From Trichopria drosophilae (lineage: Eukaryota; Arthropoda; Insecta; Hymenoptera; Diapriidae), in assembly GCA_030407085.1 (NCBI GenBank), contig CM059582.1, positions 24,255,001 to 24,319,000 of the forward strand: a DNA stretch of 64,000 bases. Direction: 5' to 3'. The position numbers and the translations under genes are program-made. Every line of letters starts with the position of its first letter. Within the stretch, counting starts at the first letter, position 1. Under the pieces are notes generated by a model. It saw only the letters and a program-made list of their open reading frames with translations. It made no database searches and was not told the origin of the DNA. Positions 49,365 to 61,560 of the stretch are shown here, piece by piece.

Positions 49365-51370
49365 GGAAACCCGTAATGGACCCCCAGGGTTAGAGGCGCA
49401 GTAGGTAGCCCACGCGCGTCTTCCCCCGGGGAGTGTCGGACTCGCACCGACTAAAACCCCCTCCCCCAGCCAGATAACTCATCACCCCGGAACCTGCACA
49501 ATGCATTACTTCGGGATGATGACTGGCTCAGCCTCATCTCAGGCTCGCTTCGACTTCGTCACTCTCTGCGTTTGCTACTGCGCGTAGCCTCTGTGCCTCC
49601 TCTTTCTTTTTTAGAACGGTCGCCGCATATTCGCTTACCGCCCTCCACGAGGCCTCCCCGCTCAGCATCACCTCACCCAGGTTGTCTGCCGTCAGTTCAA
49701 CCCGGGCCGCCTGCTCCATTCTTCCTCTTTCCTCAGTCCACGCCGGGCATCTGAACAGCGTGTGCTCAGCATCGTCCTCTTCTAGCACACAGTGCTTACA
49801 CAGACTACTTGTCTCCTTCCCTATCCTCATCAGGTACGCCTGGAATGATCCATGCCCTGTTAGTACCTGAGTCAGGTGGTAGCTTACATCGCCGTGCCCT
49901 CTTCTGGACCATTCTACCTTTGGGATGATTCGTCGCGTCCATCGGCCCTTTACACTCTTTTCCCACTCCTCTTGCCACTCCGCGTACATACGCCTCTCCG
50001 TTGATACGGTGGGTTCGCCTTCTGGCCCCGTGGTTTCTCCGTTCTCTCCTGCGCGTTTCTTCCTCGCTTCATAATCACCTTTTCTCTTTGCTGCCAGAAG
50101 ATGAATCGGTGGAATTCCCGCCAGCACATGCGCCGCTTCTTGGGAAACCGTGCGATATGCGCTTATTACCCGAAGTGCGCTTCGACGATGTACCGCAGCC
50201 ATGATGTTCCTGGCCTTGATACTTTGAAGCGCCTCCTCCCATATTGGCGCTGCGTATAGCAGGACCGACTGAACTACTGTGGACAGCAAAGCACGTCTCC
50301 TCGGTTTAGGTCCGCCGATGTTGCTCATTAGCCTGGCCAATGCTGCTTCGATCACGGAGGCTCTGCCCGCAGCCCTCGCAATATGGCTGGAGTAGCTAAG
50401 TCGCCGGTCCAGGTTTACGCCTAAGTATTTAATAACTCGCGCAACTGAGAGTTGTACCCCCTCCATCATGATGATGGGTTCCTGGAACGCCCTGCGTCTC
50501 GTAACTAAGAGGCACTCCGTCTTTTGGGCCGCAACCTCAAGCCCCATCCTACGCATCCACAGGCTTACTCTTCTCGCGGCTTCGTTAGAAATGGTTTCCA
50601 GTTCCATGATGGTCCTGGATCTGGCGACGATGGCAATGTCATCGGCAAAAGCTACCATTTCAGTCGCTTCCGGCATTTCCTCTCGGAGTAATCCGTCGTA
50701 CAGGACATTCCACAGGAATGGGCCCAGGACCGATCCCTGCGGAACTCCGGCCGTGATCTGCCGGCTGTTTTCGACGCCATGCCCTCCTTCATATAAAGCA
50801 ACTCTGTCAGAGAGGTAGCTCCCCACGATCTTACGTAGGTAGGATGGTATCCCCGGCCTCATCTCCAATGCCCACAAGATGTCTGCCCATCGTACCGAGT
50901 TGAATGCATTCCTGACGTCCACCGTGATTACGACACAGAAGTCGGCATATCGTCCCTTACCTTTGCCTGCTGCTTCGGCAATGTTGAGCACATGCCTGAT
51001 GGCATCAACAGTGGATCTGCCTTTCTGGAACCCGTACTGATTCAGGGTGAACCCACCACTCGCATCCCATGCTGTCTGCAGCCTATTCAGTATCAGGATC
51101 TCCAGAAGCTTTCCGTCCACGTCCATCATGCATAGAGGCCTGTATGACGAGGGCACTCCAGCTGGCTTTCCAGGTTTCGGTATCAGGACCAACCTCTGCC
51201 TCTTCCACCTAACCGGAAATTGCCCTTCGCTGATGCAAGCATTATAGGCATCCAGCAGGATGGTCGGTGTTGCCGCTGCAGTTATTTTCAGTGCCTCGCT
51301 AGGCACCCAACTTGGGCCCGGCGCTTTACCCATGCGAAGTTTTTCCACCGCCGCCTTTCCCCACACGGGA
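49330..51370 (-). mobile_element. R1-clade LINE copy 2 with large internal deletion
   Basis: Same family and orientation as copy 1. From its 3' side it has 27 T (the poly(A), 49330-49356), a 3' UTR and an intact reverse-transcriptase frame. Upstream the coding part stops abruptly at the start of the polymerase, and just 13-14 bases with the family 5' terminus (gtcccgtgtgggg) separate it from the TTAGG array. ORF1 and the endonuclease are missing, yet the 5' end is present. This fits an internal deletion better than ordinary 5' truncation. Confidence 0.85.
49534..51366 (-). pseudogene. LINE copy 2 ORF2 remnant: intact reverse transcriptase and zinc motif
   Basis: A 610-codon open frame without stops. 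It runs from LRMGKAPGPSWVP through SYRPLCMMD, GFQKGRSTVDA, NAFNSVRWAD, TAGVPQGSVLGP, FADDIAIV and YLGVNLDRRL to the C-terminal CKHC...HTLFRC zinc motif. The first codons (a GTG) come from the element's 5' terminus through the deletion junction, so there is no natural start. The absence of stops over 1.8 kb suggests recent insertion. Without endonuclease it cannot act alone. Confidence 0.85.
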
Positions 51371-51480
51371 CCTAACCTAACCTAACATAACCTAACCTAA
51401 CCTAACTTAACCTAGCCTAACCTAACATAACCTAACCTACGTTAACCTAATTTAACCTAACCTAACCTAACCTAACCTTA
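51371..51480 (+). repeat. CCTAA/TTAGG telomere-type array (interstitial)
   Basis: About 20 units of CCTAA with scattered variants (cataa, cttaa, cctag, cgttaa). TTAGG is the ancestral insect telomere unit. It directly borders the 5' end of LINE copy 2. The degeneracy and surrounding unique DNA mark it as interstitial and not a chromosome end. Confidence 0.9.
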
Positions 51481-51540
51481 TAATATATCTTAATTCTAAA
51501 TACAAAATAAACAATATCAACTTTTAATACAGGTTCAACT

Positions 51541-51720
51541 GTAAATTCAGAATTTTTTGTGAGAAGGGATTTTAAAGTCGAGGATTATAGGAGTAGAGGA
51601 TTTTGACTTCGGGGATTATAGGAGTAGAGGATTTTGACTTCGGGGATTATTATACTTGGGGATTTTGACGCGGTGATTTTGTCGGGTGAATTTTGTCGTC
51701 GGGGATTTCGAGCGGTCACC
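51541..51720 (+). repeat. Right arm of FB-3 with a 32-bp duplication
   Basis: Subrepeats of ggattttgac/gtc type. A unit of about 32 bases (gattataggagtagaggatt then ttgacttcgggg) occurs twice in tandem near 51581-51645. The arm ends with ggtcacc at the 9-bp duplication. Confidence 0.8.
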
Positions 51721-51729
51721 GTAATAGAA
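51721..51729 (+). repeat. Right 9-bp target duplication of FB-3
   Basis: An exact gtaatagaa, partner of 44307-44315. Confidence 0.85.
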
Positions 51730-52859
51730 AACAGAAATAAGAGAAATAGTGAAGAGAATTCAATGATCTCCAGTATAAAAGTATGCTTCCAAAAAAGAGG
51801 ACAGTCAGGTTAGCGAAATTAGGGAGTATGTTACCCCTAACATGAATCATTTGTTAGGTGTTACTTTAATGAGATCAAAATCTATTTCATTTGTTGCTCA
51901 TTTTAAAAGTAGTTTTCTCCTAGATCCCGTCGTTATCGAACGTTATTATACCCAAAATCATTTAATTGGTTTCACCAGTCTCAAAGATTTCGTAATTTTT
52001 TTATATTATCCGTTTCATCGCCTAAAAATATTTTACCTCCGATTGAATAAGATACATACATATATCGTAGTTTTTCTATGGCTACCATATCAAAATTTAA
52101 AATAAAACCGGCGTCTGATACGCGAGTAGTGTTACTTGTCAGATAGGGAGTCTGAAACTATGACCATATCCCAATAACGTAAAAAAAGCCCAAAGAATGT
52201 TGGAGGCTTGCAAAAATCGGAAGAATGTCAGTCTGATCAACAAAAATGCCAAGATGAAAACGAAACACGACAAAACAGATTTACCAACAGGCAAGAGCAG
52301 ATAAAAGACTTACTAACAGGGATTCTAATAGTTATAAGACGTTCGAGAAGCAAGAAGGCTGATTCCGGAGCGAATTCATTGGGAATAGTTCTAGATAAGC
52401 TCGAAAAATAGTATATAGAACGATAAAAGCCCTAAAAAGGGCGTTATTGTACCGGTAGATGCACTGCGGGACATGCCTAGATGAAAAAGGGTGATGCATC
52501 AATGCTCAATTAGGGCGAATCTCAATTCAACTTAAGGTGGCTGAAGGCCAAATAGATACTTGGACATTGGGAGATTTTCTCCTTAAATTTGGGGGGGACT
52601 CTGATATACAAAAGTGTGCGACTGATGAGACAGCCCAGTGTGTCAGAAACTTCCTAATCCTGGAGGAAGATTTATCACTTAGCAAGGTCCTCCTATCAGA
52701 ATGATTCATCTTTATAAACATTTAAATGCGGAAGAGTGTATAACGGTGCTCTGGTTGCTATAACTGTGACTCTACTTTGAAATAATACGAAAACCTATTC
52801 GGGAAAGAATTAAACCCGATAAAAAATCCTATTCTAAAAGCATTCTAAGTTCTATGATA
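51730..52859. other. Intergenic with a possible decayed coding segment
   Basis: No assigned gene. A plus-strand frame at about 52524-52704 reads QLKVAEGQIDTWTLGDFLLK and continues with a more balanced composition than its flanks, ending LSLSKVLLSE. Nearby 52208-52411 encodes an EECQSDQQKC-type polar stretch. These may be parts of an old retroelement, but no family was recognised. Confidence 0.35.
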
Positions 52860-53720
52860 TATATTTCTTCTTCTGAAAGAAGTAAGCTTACAAGCATTCG
52901 GTCTTCATAAATCCATTCCTAAAGGAATTGGGTTTGTTAACTGTAATTTTTCGGAGAAAGATTTACTCTCTTTTATTTGTTCATTCCAAGGAAGCGTGGA
53001 CTCAACGTTGGGCTCTAGATTCATCACCACGAGCACAAGAGGAATGATGGTAGTCCCAACCTCAAAAGAAGGGCACTCCGCTAGGTTGAAACAATTAACA
53101 AATGTCGATGAGCCTAATAGTATCCTTTTTGTCTTTGTTAGATTCTAGGAGAGCCCATTAATGCATTATTGTCTGCGTAGAGAAGATCGAAGGAGTGCTG
53201 CAGGACAATGTATTTCTGGCCAAATGTGTCCTGATAGATAAGAGGCAAACTACCTCAATGCAGGTGTGGAAAATCCTGGGTTTTTAATTTTTCAAGTAAG
53301 ATGACTACAACAGTGTCAAAAGCTTTCGAGATTTCAAATAAGACTGTTATTGTTACCATTTGCTTATCTGTTCCCTTTTTGACATAATTACACGCTGCTA
53401 CAAGAGTCGTCTGTGGGCTATGAAATTTACGAAAACCTGCTTGAACGGATTTAAAACATTTTTGGCTATAACATAATCTATTAGCAGCTGATACAATACG
53501 CGTTCTAAAAGATTTGAAAGCAGAACGAGGATGCAAATATCGGTGGCGATATCTTGCTTATGGCGATGAGTATTCTTTTCCCAGCATCAGGGAATATACC
53601 ACTGTCAATAAACAGATTTATTACAGTTAAAATGTGTTCTATTATTACTGAAAAGATTCAAGATAACAGCTACGAATCTATTCCATCGGCTCCTGTATCA
53701 TTAGTTTTAATAATCTTAAG
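52860..53720 (-). mobile_element. Decayed LINE reverse-transcriptase region
   Basis: Minus-strand pieces appear in the right order for a CR1/Jockey-type polymerase: TGADGIDS and SGIFPDAGKR (53700-53570), QAGFRKFHSPQTTLV and LFEISKAFDTV (53430-53290), SYLSG (about 53240), LLRSSLRRQ, and then ILLGSSTFVN...TIIPLVLVVMNLE (53130-53020). Stops and frameshifts occur throughout and the catalytic aspartates are not preserved. It is an old insertion unrelated in sequence to the R1-clade copies next door. Confidence 0.75.
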
Positions 53721-56019
53721 ACATTTTACTATAATCACTTATGGTTATATATTATATAAGTTGTGGTAGTATGATCCATTAAAAAATCGACAGGCGTCCA
53801 ACCCAAAGGAATTGCCTACGTATATAGAATATGCATTTATTATTGTTTTGGAGATTTTCCAAGTTCACCACATTTTGCTGAAGGTGCAATAACGTTACGT
53901 ACCGATTAAAAGTTGCCATTCGCAGAATTTAGGTTATTATAATTAATGCACCGAATTTTTCCGTGGACTTAATAATTGAAATTCGAAATTCGAGACGGAA
54001 ATACTGTGCTCAGATTTCAGTAAACAGCTTTCGAAATTTGGAAGGAAAACGAAGATCTCAACCTAACCTAAAACTTGTCCTGTAAATGAGAAATATTTTA
54101 ATATTTAAATAATGAAAATGGAAATTTGTGAAATTTCACTGTTTCCGAACCCATAAAAAGTCCGATAATTTTAGAGGGTTCACATCTTTCTGCCTATCTA
54201 TTTATGTACATATATATTGATAAACAAATAGTGGTTCCATCGCAAACCCAAAAGGATTATTTATGATTATAATTACCCCTCGTAAATATACTGTCAAGAT
54301 CAAGAAATAAATTCATTTATTTTAATTTTAGAGGGTGTTTGATATTTCTCATTTTAGAAGTAACCATTTATTATCTTTATTTTTATGGAGATGGAGTGGA
54401 AATATAATATGTGACATGAATTTTGTACATTTTTTAATTACCTATCTAGTAAAAATATTAATTGTCAAATTTGTGAATAAATTGAGGGTAAAAAATTTAA
54501 TTAAATGTTTGAAACCACTTATTCGTGATGTTTGTACTTTTCAAATATACCGACAAAAATGCAGAAAAATAGCTCATTCAAGTAAGAAATTATTAGTGAC
54601 GACAGAACTCTGGTAAACCTAGCTAGTACATACGAAAAATCAGTTGTAAACGAACTGTTGGAAAAGAAGGCCACCAGATTGCCATCTTACTCGTGCATTC
54701 AATTGCTTGTATCTCCGTTCAACTACAACGTAATTAAATAATTTTTTTTTCATTTTAAACAGAATTTAATTTTCATGTAGGCAAACATACAATAACTATG
54801 ATTAGAAGTAGGTAATTATGTCAACAAGTACGAAAACTTTCAGTAACAAATTTTTCGCGTTCCTCGCAAAGTTTTAGCGTTTTTTGCTGTTTTTTACAAG
54901 TTTTTCTTTAAATAGTATGGTATTTTAATAATTCTATACTTTCAGTATATTATATTATTGAAATATTCTGTTTAAATATATATAGAATAGAAAAAATATA
55001 CTCTGCCTCTCCGTTCGTACTAATATATATAATTCGAAGCCTATTTCTATTCCGGGAGCCGAACAGAGCTGCAGAAGTAACTGTAACACCTGGTGGCGAT
55101 AAAAATAACTAGGTCGGTAAGTTTTTTTTCAAATGATTCGTCGGCATCTTATAATAACATATTAAGGCAGGTTGCAAGAAAAATTATTTCATGATTATGA
55201 CAATGTTCCGTTTAAATATCAAGGATGTACCTTTATATAACATTGTCATATTGTTGGGATCTATGAGGGAGATCATCGTGTGTTTTAGAGTAATCATCGG
55301 AATATTTTCCGCTCTAATTCCAAATTATAAATTCTAGCTGGATCTGTATCTAATTTTGTTGAACCATTCAAAAAGCATTCTTTAATTCTGTTGCATTCTA
55401 TTTTTTTATATATTTTAGGCAATCTCTTATTTAATATTTCTGTTAACAACAAATTTACTCTATCGACAAACATTGAAAACAATTACATAACATGTTATAT
55501 ATATATATGTAGAATGTTGCATTATGTTTTGTATTCTTATCATTCGTCTTGCGTCACATAATGAGAAGATAAAAATACTGTTTTTTTTTTATGTAAACAA
55601 AAGCCTTTGTTATGACAAAGTTACGTAGTTGCCTTACAAACTAAAATAATTAGAGTAAATTCTACCATTCTAGAGAGATTAAGTGCTCTAGTAAACACTT
55701 CACTCCTTCGCTATAAATTTACAACCAATGCGAAGTTGAAATATCATGAAAATTTAAGTCGAAATATAAGTAAAATTTAACAAAAAAATGCGACTATTTT
55801 ATGAATGACAGTCATGCGAAAAGGATGTATGAGTCGGCGAATAACATATCTCTTACTTGAGGAAACACTCCCTTTATTATAAAAATAACCTCAATACAGA
55901 AAAATATAATTGAAATTAATACAAATATAGTAGTCTTATATTTTATGCTGTATCCACATACGGACTAAAATAAATATTTTTATAGTATTTCTTTCATGAA
56001 TAGTTATACATATTTGATT
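53721..56019. other. Intergenic 3' flank of gene E
   Basis: AT-rich with no supported gene. The frame at 54335-54616 (plus) has no recognised motif. Short AT microsatellites occur (for example around 55497-55509). Confidence 0.4.
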
Positions 56020-59000
56020 TCACCATACTGCGCATTTCTTTTCAGGATTCATTTTAGAGCCAACCGGACAATTGAAGTCACTAGCGAATACTTGCGCATT
56101 AGAAAAAGGACCGATGACACGAAACATGGATGGACTGTGAACATTCGTTATGATCAATTCCTTCAATCTTTCTGGTCTATACTTTGAACACCATATGTTT
56201 GCTGCGCTTATCCAAAACATTTGTTGTGGGGTGTAGGGTAATCCCGGAAGAGGTGGTTCGATACCATTCCGCTTTTGTCGTTCTTGATAAGCTTGATAAG
56301 CGACATAAACTCCTACATTATCTGCAATATTTTCGCCTTGCGTATTGAACCCATTCAGCTGAAACGTTTTATTATTTTACTTTTATAATTGTTATGATAT
56401 TTGATAATTGAGGTCGCAAAGGCCATTTTACGCGCTCGCCGTCCTTCACGCAATATCGGTTTGTTTGCCTAAACCTGTTTTATACGTTTCAATAATGACA
56501 CCACTTTGAAACAATTATGTGGTATAATTCAACTTATATTTTTATAAAAATGCTTAAAATTTACATATATTTAATATGGAGAATTTTGTATCAAAGGCCA
56601 AATTAAAATTTTAAATGTGTTTGACATAATTCTTATTCAACACTAACAATGATTTCTAATGTATCTTTTGTTAACTATTTTTAATTAATTATTCAGGTTT
56701 AAATAAACCTTCTAATGATAATATGATTTATTTGCTTCTTCATTTAGATTTTTAATGTAAGCATATATCTGTGGCTGAGAGCCAGATGACCCTGTTTCAT
56801 TATGGTAGCAATGAGGGCTTTTATGTTCATTATTTCATAAACACCTTACCAATGTTATTGCATTTTTGTTGTTATGTATGTAATGACTACAACAATTTTC
56901 ATAGATATTTGATGGAAATGATAATATTTAATACATATATTATAAAAAAAAATTCAATTTGATGAAGCAATAAATGAGCAAGATAAATTCGATGTAAACT
57001 GATCTCAGTTTACGAAGGTAAAATACTAGTTTTTATTTTTTCATGGTTAGACATATTTATATTCAAAATACTGATGAAGTGATCTAGTAATAGACCTAGG
57101 TTTTGATCTATGTCCAAAGATCGACGTGGATATACTTATATTATTTAGTCCTTAGAAGGAGGATGAACATTCAATAGTTCTTATATTAGTACAATGGAAT
57201 CTTCTTCAAAGAAAGCAGATTTCTAGTAACATTATGTTAAAAAACTTGACTAATATGAACTAGTCAAAAGTTGCATTAAATCTTAATAATTAGTTCGTAT
57301 CTACGAAATAATGAAAACAGAAACGAAACAACACCATCTTTACTTCCAGGGTAGAAATGATGGATGTGAAACCATTTTTTGTACAAAAATTGCTTAGAAT
57401 TTCTATATTGTTGCCAATTTTTGCCCAGAAAATGATTTCAAATCGAACAATTTCTACCAGAAATCTGAATATCTTTTTAAATAATTTTGATAGCATCTTA
57501 TGTCCGCAGCAAGTGAAATTAATGACAAAAAATTATCCTCCTGGAATATAACCTTTCGGGTATACTTTTTCGATTTGCATCAGTCAAGAAACAAGAAAAA
57601 ATATAAAACCCGCTAAATTTTTATTATTTAAATTAAAAAGCATGTTTTTTTAATAAATTTGCAGGACTTTTACGTTTTTCATAAAGCTTTCTAAAATCGT
57701 GTAATTATAACTGGAGGTTAAAAGTTATGGGCCCATAACAATGAATGTTGCATAAAGCAAATTGATACGTAATTTGACTGTGGTGGCTTGTATGGACAAA
57801 TTTGATAAGTGTTTAGAAATGTTAGAAGTATTGAAAATGATTCAAAGGATACTATAAATTTTTCAGAACATTTTTTAACCACTTCTGAATTTTTCAAAAA
57901 AGTGTCAAATCCGCAAATTCTCATAAAATTCTGAACAAATTTACGCTTATTTTTAGGATGGTCTAAAATCATTTGTTAATCAATTTTTTCGTAATTTATT
58001 TACGATCAAAAAGTTTTAAATATTCGTAATTTTTTGTATAAAAGTACTAATTAATTTCATGCGAGCATTTAGATATTTAGTTTTAATAACTTATGTTTAA
58101 TATTATAAAATGTGCTGTTTTAAAACATGATTTTAACAACATTTTTTAATAATAAAACATATTTCCAATTTTGACCACTTGAAAGTAGATGTTTGTGCAG
58201 TCTTTTTTTCTGTTTTGTAATTTTTATTTGTATGTGTTTTTTGTTTTTACTTTTTTGTACTCAACATGAAATACTCTAATGAGACAAACTAGTACTTATA
58301 TAATATTAAGCAATGACCAAATTATAGCTATTTGGATAATTTTATTCTGAATCATGCAAGAAGCAGTAAAACATTCTTTAGTACTCCAGATGTAAGTGAT
58401 GTTATTTTCAGTCTTATTTATACTTTAGGAAGCACAAATACTCACATTAAGACCGACAGATTCGACTGTATAATTTCCATACTGGTCAATTATGCATTGT
58501 GCTCTTTTCATATATTCTGCTTTCGTGGACGGTTCCCACCATTCTGCAAGATTTCCGTCTTTATCAAATTGTCGACCATGGTCGTCAAATCCATGTGAAA
58601 TTTCATGCCCAATAACATAACCGATTCCCCCATAGTTCATGTAATTAGGTCTGTCCAAATTGAAAAAGGCACCTTGGAGAATTCCAGCTGGAAACTCTGT
58701 AACACAATAGATTAAAGGTTAACTGAAAAATAAAATTCATGGAATTTATGTTCATCATACTTGATAAGTAAAAAATAATTAATAATTATGATTTTTGCTG
58801 AACGAAATGATGGAAATTGCATTTCTTTATTTTTGGACGAGTCAGCAGTTTATATTACATGGAAATATTATTTGTGATAGACAATATTGTGTTCTATCGC
58901 AAAACATAATATATCCCGGGACAACTGAGTAAACACATATGATTTTTTGGAAAGTTTCACGTACATCGATATTCATTCTTATCCACCCTCCACAGCAACT

Positions 59001-61560
59001 CAGCAGTTATAATGAGGGTTCAAGAAAAGCCAGTAGAGACTATTCAATAATTTGTAAATCACAAAATAAAAGGACAAAAGGGAAAAATCCACCTTCAAAA
59101 ACCGAAAAAAATGTCTGTATTGTTTTGTTCTTCTCGAATTGCTGACATGCATTGTTGCATACTTATGTGATAGAAATCTATGCAATTGTTAATTTTCTTA
59201 TGTATACCAACTTTGAAATGCATTCTTTATTAGGTGACCATCATCAATTATTATAAATTCAATATTTATAGAGCGTTGCAATTAATCAAACATTTAATTT
59301 ATCACAATAATTTAGAACAAATTAATCCATATAAAGATATACAACCTGTTTTGAGAATTTGTAATGCATATCAAATATCTTATCCATACTGTGATAAAAG
59401 TGATGTAGGGCAAACAGAAAAAAATTAAAAACACACGTCGAAGAATATATTGACTTTAAAATATTTTTTAAATTAAATTAATTTTAAATTATTTTAATTC
59501 AAAACCGATAAATTAACTTTAGGTTTATCATTCAACGCCAAAATAAATGAAAATACTTGTTCAATGATTATTGACACTGCTGCTGGTATTACATTGGTTC
59601 ATCCTATTTTTTTTCATGAAGATATAAGAGAATTAAATAACGCAAAACACATCACTAATCATACTGTTTAGGCGAGGAATTTCCTTACATAGCTGCCAAA
59701 GAAATAACTTTTTCATTGGTAATATTTCAGTATATTTGGTTTCTGTATTTTCCAATAAACATCATGAATGCATTCTTGGGCTAGACTTCCTTTGTGTATA
59801 AGGTTTATTACATGATTTTCAAAATGTTACCAATCGCAAATTTGACATAAATAATATGAATAAAATAGTCTCAGTTAAAAACATTGTTTCAACCAAAATC
59901 ATATGTCTATTATTTGCAAAGAAATACCTTATTATTTAGCCGAACTTTCTTAAAATTGCTGTCAACTTTGAAATTCTCAAGAACAAAATGAATTTCACCT
60001 GTATAATTTCTAAACATCTTTTCTAAGTATTCTGAGGTTTAATGCTGTTAAGATGGCATACAACACCGAATTATTGTATAAAATTATCCGCCCATCAAGC
60101 AAAGTCATCGTATAGAATTCTTTTTTAGTACAGTAGGAACTCTCTTATTCGAACCTCTCTTATTCTAATTGCCTGTATTATTCTAATTGTCCAGCCTCTC
60201 TTATTCTAATCGTTCCCCCACAAGTCTTCTCCCACTATCACACGAAAAGTCAACGAAAAATATTGTCCACGAATCGGAAGCTCGCAAGCAACGTAAGTGG
60301 GGGTAAGGGGAAAATTAGAATAAGAGAGGCGGCGCCATCTTAAACTTTAATTTTTATATTTGAAATTTTCAAATTGAATTTATCTTTTAAAGTAAACGAA
60401 TAGATACATACGTATACTATTTTCAATCGGTGAGTAGAAGGCATTGACGACAGCAGCAGATCCGTGCTTAGTCCAATCAGTTTTATTTACAGGTTTTCTT
60501 AGAAGGTGTATGTCAAACATTGTATTAAATTTAGTGATATTTTTAATGCTATCAAAATAACTTCCAGCGTGGATTTCTAGCCCCTCAAACCGTTCATTGA
60601 GTTTCTGTTTGTCAAGTAACTCAACGGGATATGCCATGTGAGTCTGCATGGATTCAAATTTATCCAAAGCATTACTTTTTGTTTTTTCATCCATCCACTC
60701 GGCCTGGAATTTAAAAAAAATATTTAGGATTATAATCTCATAGAATACTTGCAGATAGACTAAAATAAAGTCTCAAGTTGTTTAAGAATCGAAAGTATAT
60801 ATAATGTACCTTTATCAGAGCATTTTTAAATGATGCTCGAATATCAACAACCATTTCGTCGACATTTTTCTTTGCTTCTTCAAGGAAATAAGTCTTTACA
60901 TACAAAGCTCCAGCAGCTAAGGATAATGAACTCGATACAGCTCTAATGCATTTTCTCCACCTAGGTTCTTGTTTGGCCATTCCTTGCAAGTCCATTTTGT
61001 ATTCATAATGCCTGTGGTCTATATCTTCGGAATGGTAAGGAGACATGTCAGCTACCAATCTCCACATGGCATAATTAGCAACAACATTTTTCGGAGTCTT
61101 TTGCACTAATTGTTCAAAAGCTACCAAATAGTCGGGAGATTCTATTACAATTTCTTCGTTTTCAGTTATGTCATTTAACTTAAAGACTCTGTGCAAATAT
61201 TCCAGCCATGGAATGGTTGGGTATTTTTTGTTCAATTCAGCGATCGTTAATAAATTGTAACCAGCTGAAGAATTTCTGCGTGCTTCTTTCGATGGAGAAA
61301 TCTAACGGAAACAATAAAATAACAATATAAGGAATGTATAAAAATGTCTGTACGTTCGATATTTATTAAGAATATTTATGTACCTTAGCGAGTTCAATTT
61401 CGAATTCAAGAGCTTCCTTAAGTTCTGTGAGGGCACGATCTTTATTCGCTCCCAAAATGACTGCGACATCCACCATAAAATTGAAATAAAGTCCCACATT
61501 TTTGTCGGAGAATCCATTAGACAAAAAACTGCGTTCTAAGTATAATTCCGCAGAGTCTAT
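56020..61560 (-). CDS. Catalytically intact M13 (neprilysin-like) metallopeptidase, gene E, 5' end outside window
   Basis: Five in-phase exons give the C-terminal 516 aa: 61384-61560, 60810-61301, 60412-60703, 58446-58696, 56020-56358. Every catalytic element of M13 is present: NAFYSP (substrate backbone contact), FPAGIL, HEISHGFDD with both zinc histidines and the catalytic Glu, GENIADN with the third zinc ligand, MFWISAANIWC, and CAVW with the conserved C-terminal Trp. It should cut peptides outside the cell. Exons for the anchor, PCDDFY and GGWP regions were searched for to base 64000 and not found, so they lie beyond the right edge. Introns of 2.1 and 1.7 kb separate the last exons; the latter contains a decayed Gypsy protease. 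Gene E is the useful catalytic reference for B, C and D. Confidence 0.92.
59520..59810 (+). mobile_element. Decayed Ty3/Gypsy-type protease fragment
   Basis: In an intron of gene E, on the opposite strand, the frame reads SMIIDTAAGITLV (the D-T-G/A catalytic motif of retropepsins) and, after stops and a frame change, ECILGLDFL (the I-L-G flap-side motif). Spacing is as in LTR-retrotransposon polyproteins. No reverse transcriptase or LTR was seen. The fragment is dead. Confidence 0.65.

Larger units (their letters stand above)
44316..51720. mobile_element. Foldback-like element FB-3 carrying telomere-like DNA and two nested LINEs
   Basis: The left end starts ggttaccgtccgaaatcccc and the right end, reverse-complemented, ggtgaccgctcgaaatcccc; the first 31 bases match at 28 positions. 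Both arms continue as 14-15-base subrepeats of the type aaaatcaccgcgac. The 9-bp duplication gtaatagaa flanks it exactly. Without the two LINE copies the element would be about 620 bp: a left part of 271 bp ending in ctaacctacttaacctaacc and a right part of 350 bp starting with a CCTAA array. It has no transposase. The architecture resembles Drosophila Foldback; a Mutator-like origin is possible because those elements also make 9-bp duplications. Confidence 0.8.

Noticed and set aside
45669..49393. Long plus-strand open frames opposite the LINE coding region (for example 46635-47252, 205 codons)
   Set aside because: They lie antisense to well-supported endonuclease, reverse-transcriptase and gag frames, and their Ser/Pro-rich translations follow from the GC-rich codons of the other strand.
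51371..51480. A true chromosome end
   Set aside because: The TTAGG-type array is short, degenerate and bounded by transposon arm and unique DNA on the far side, so it is interstitial.
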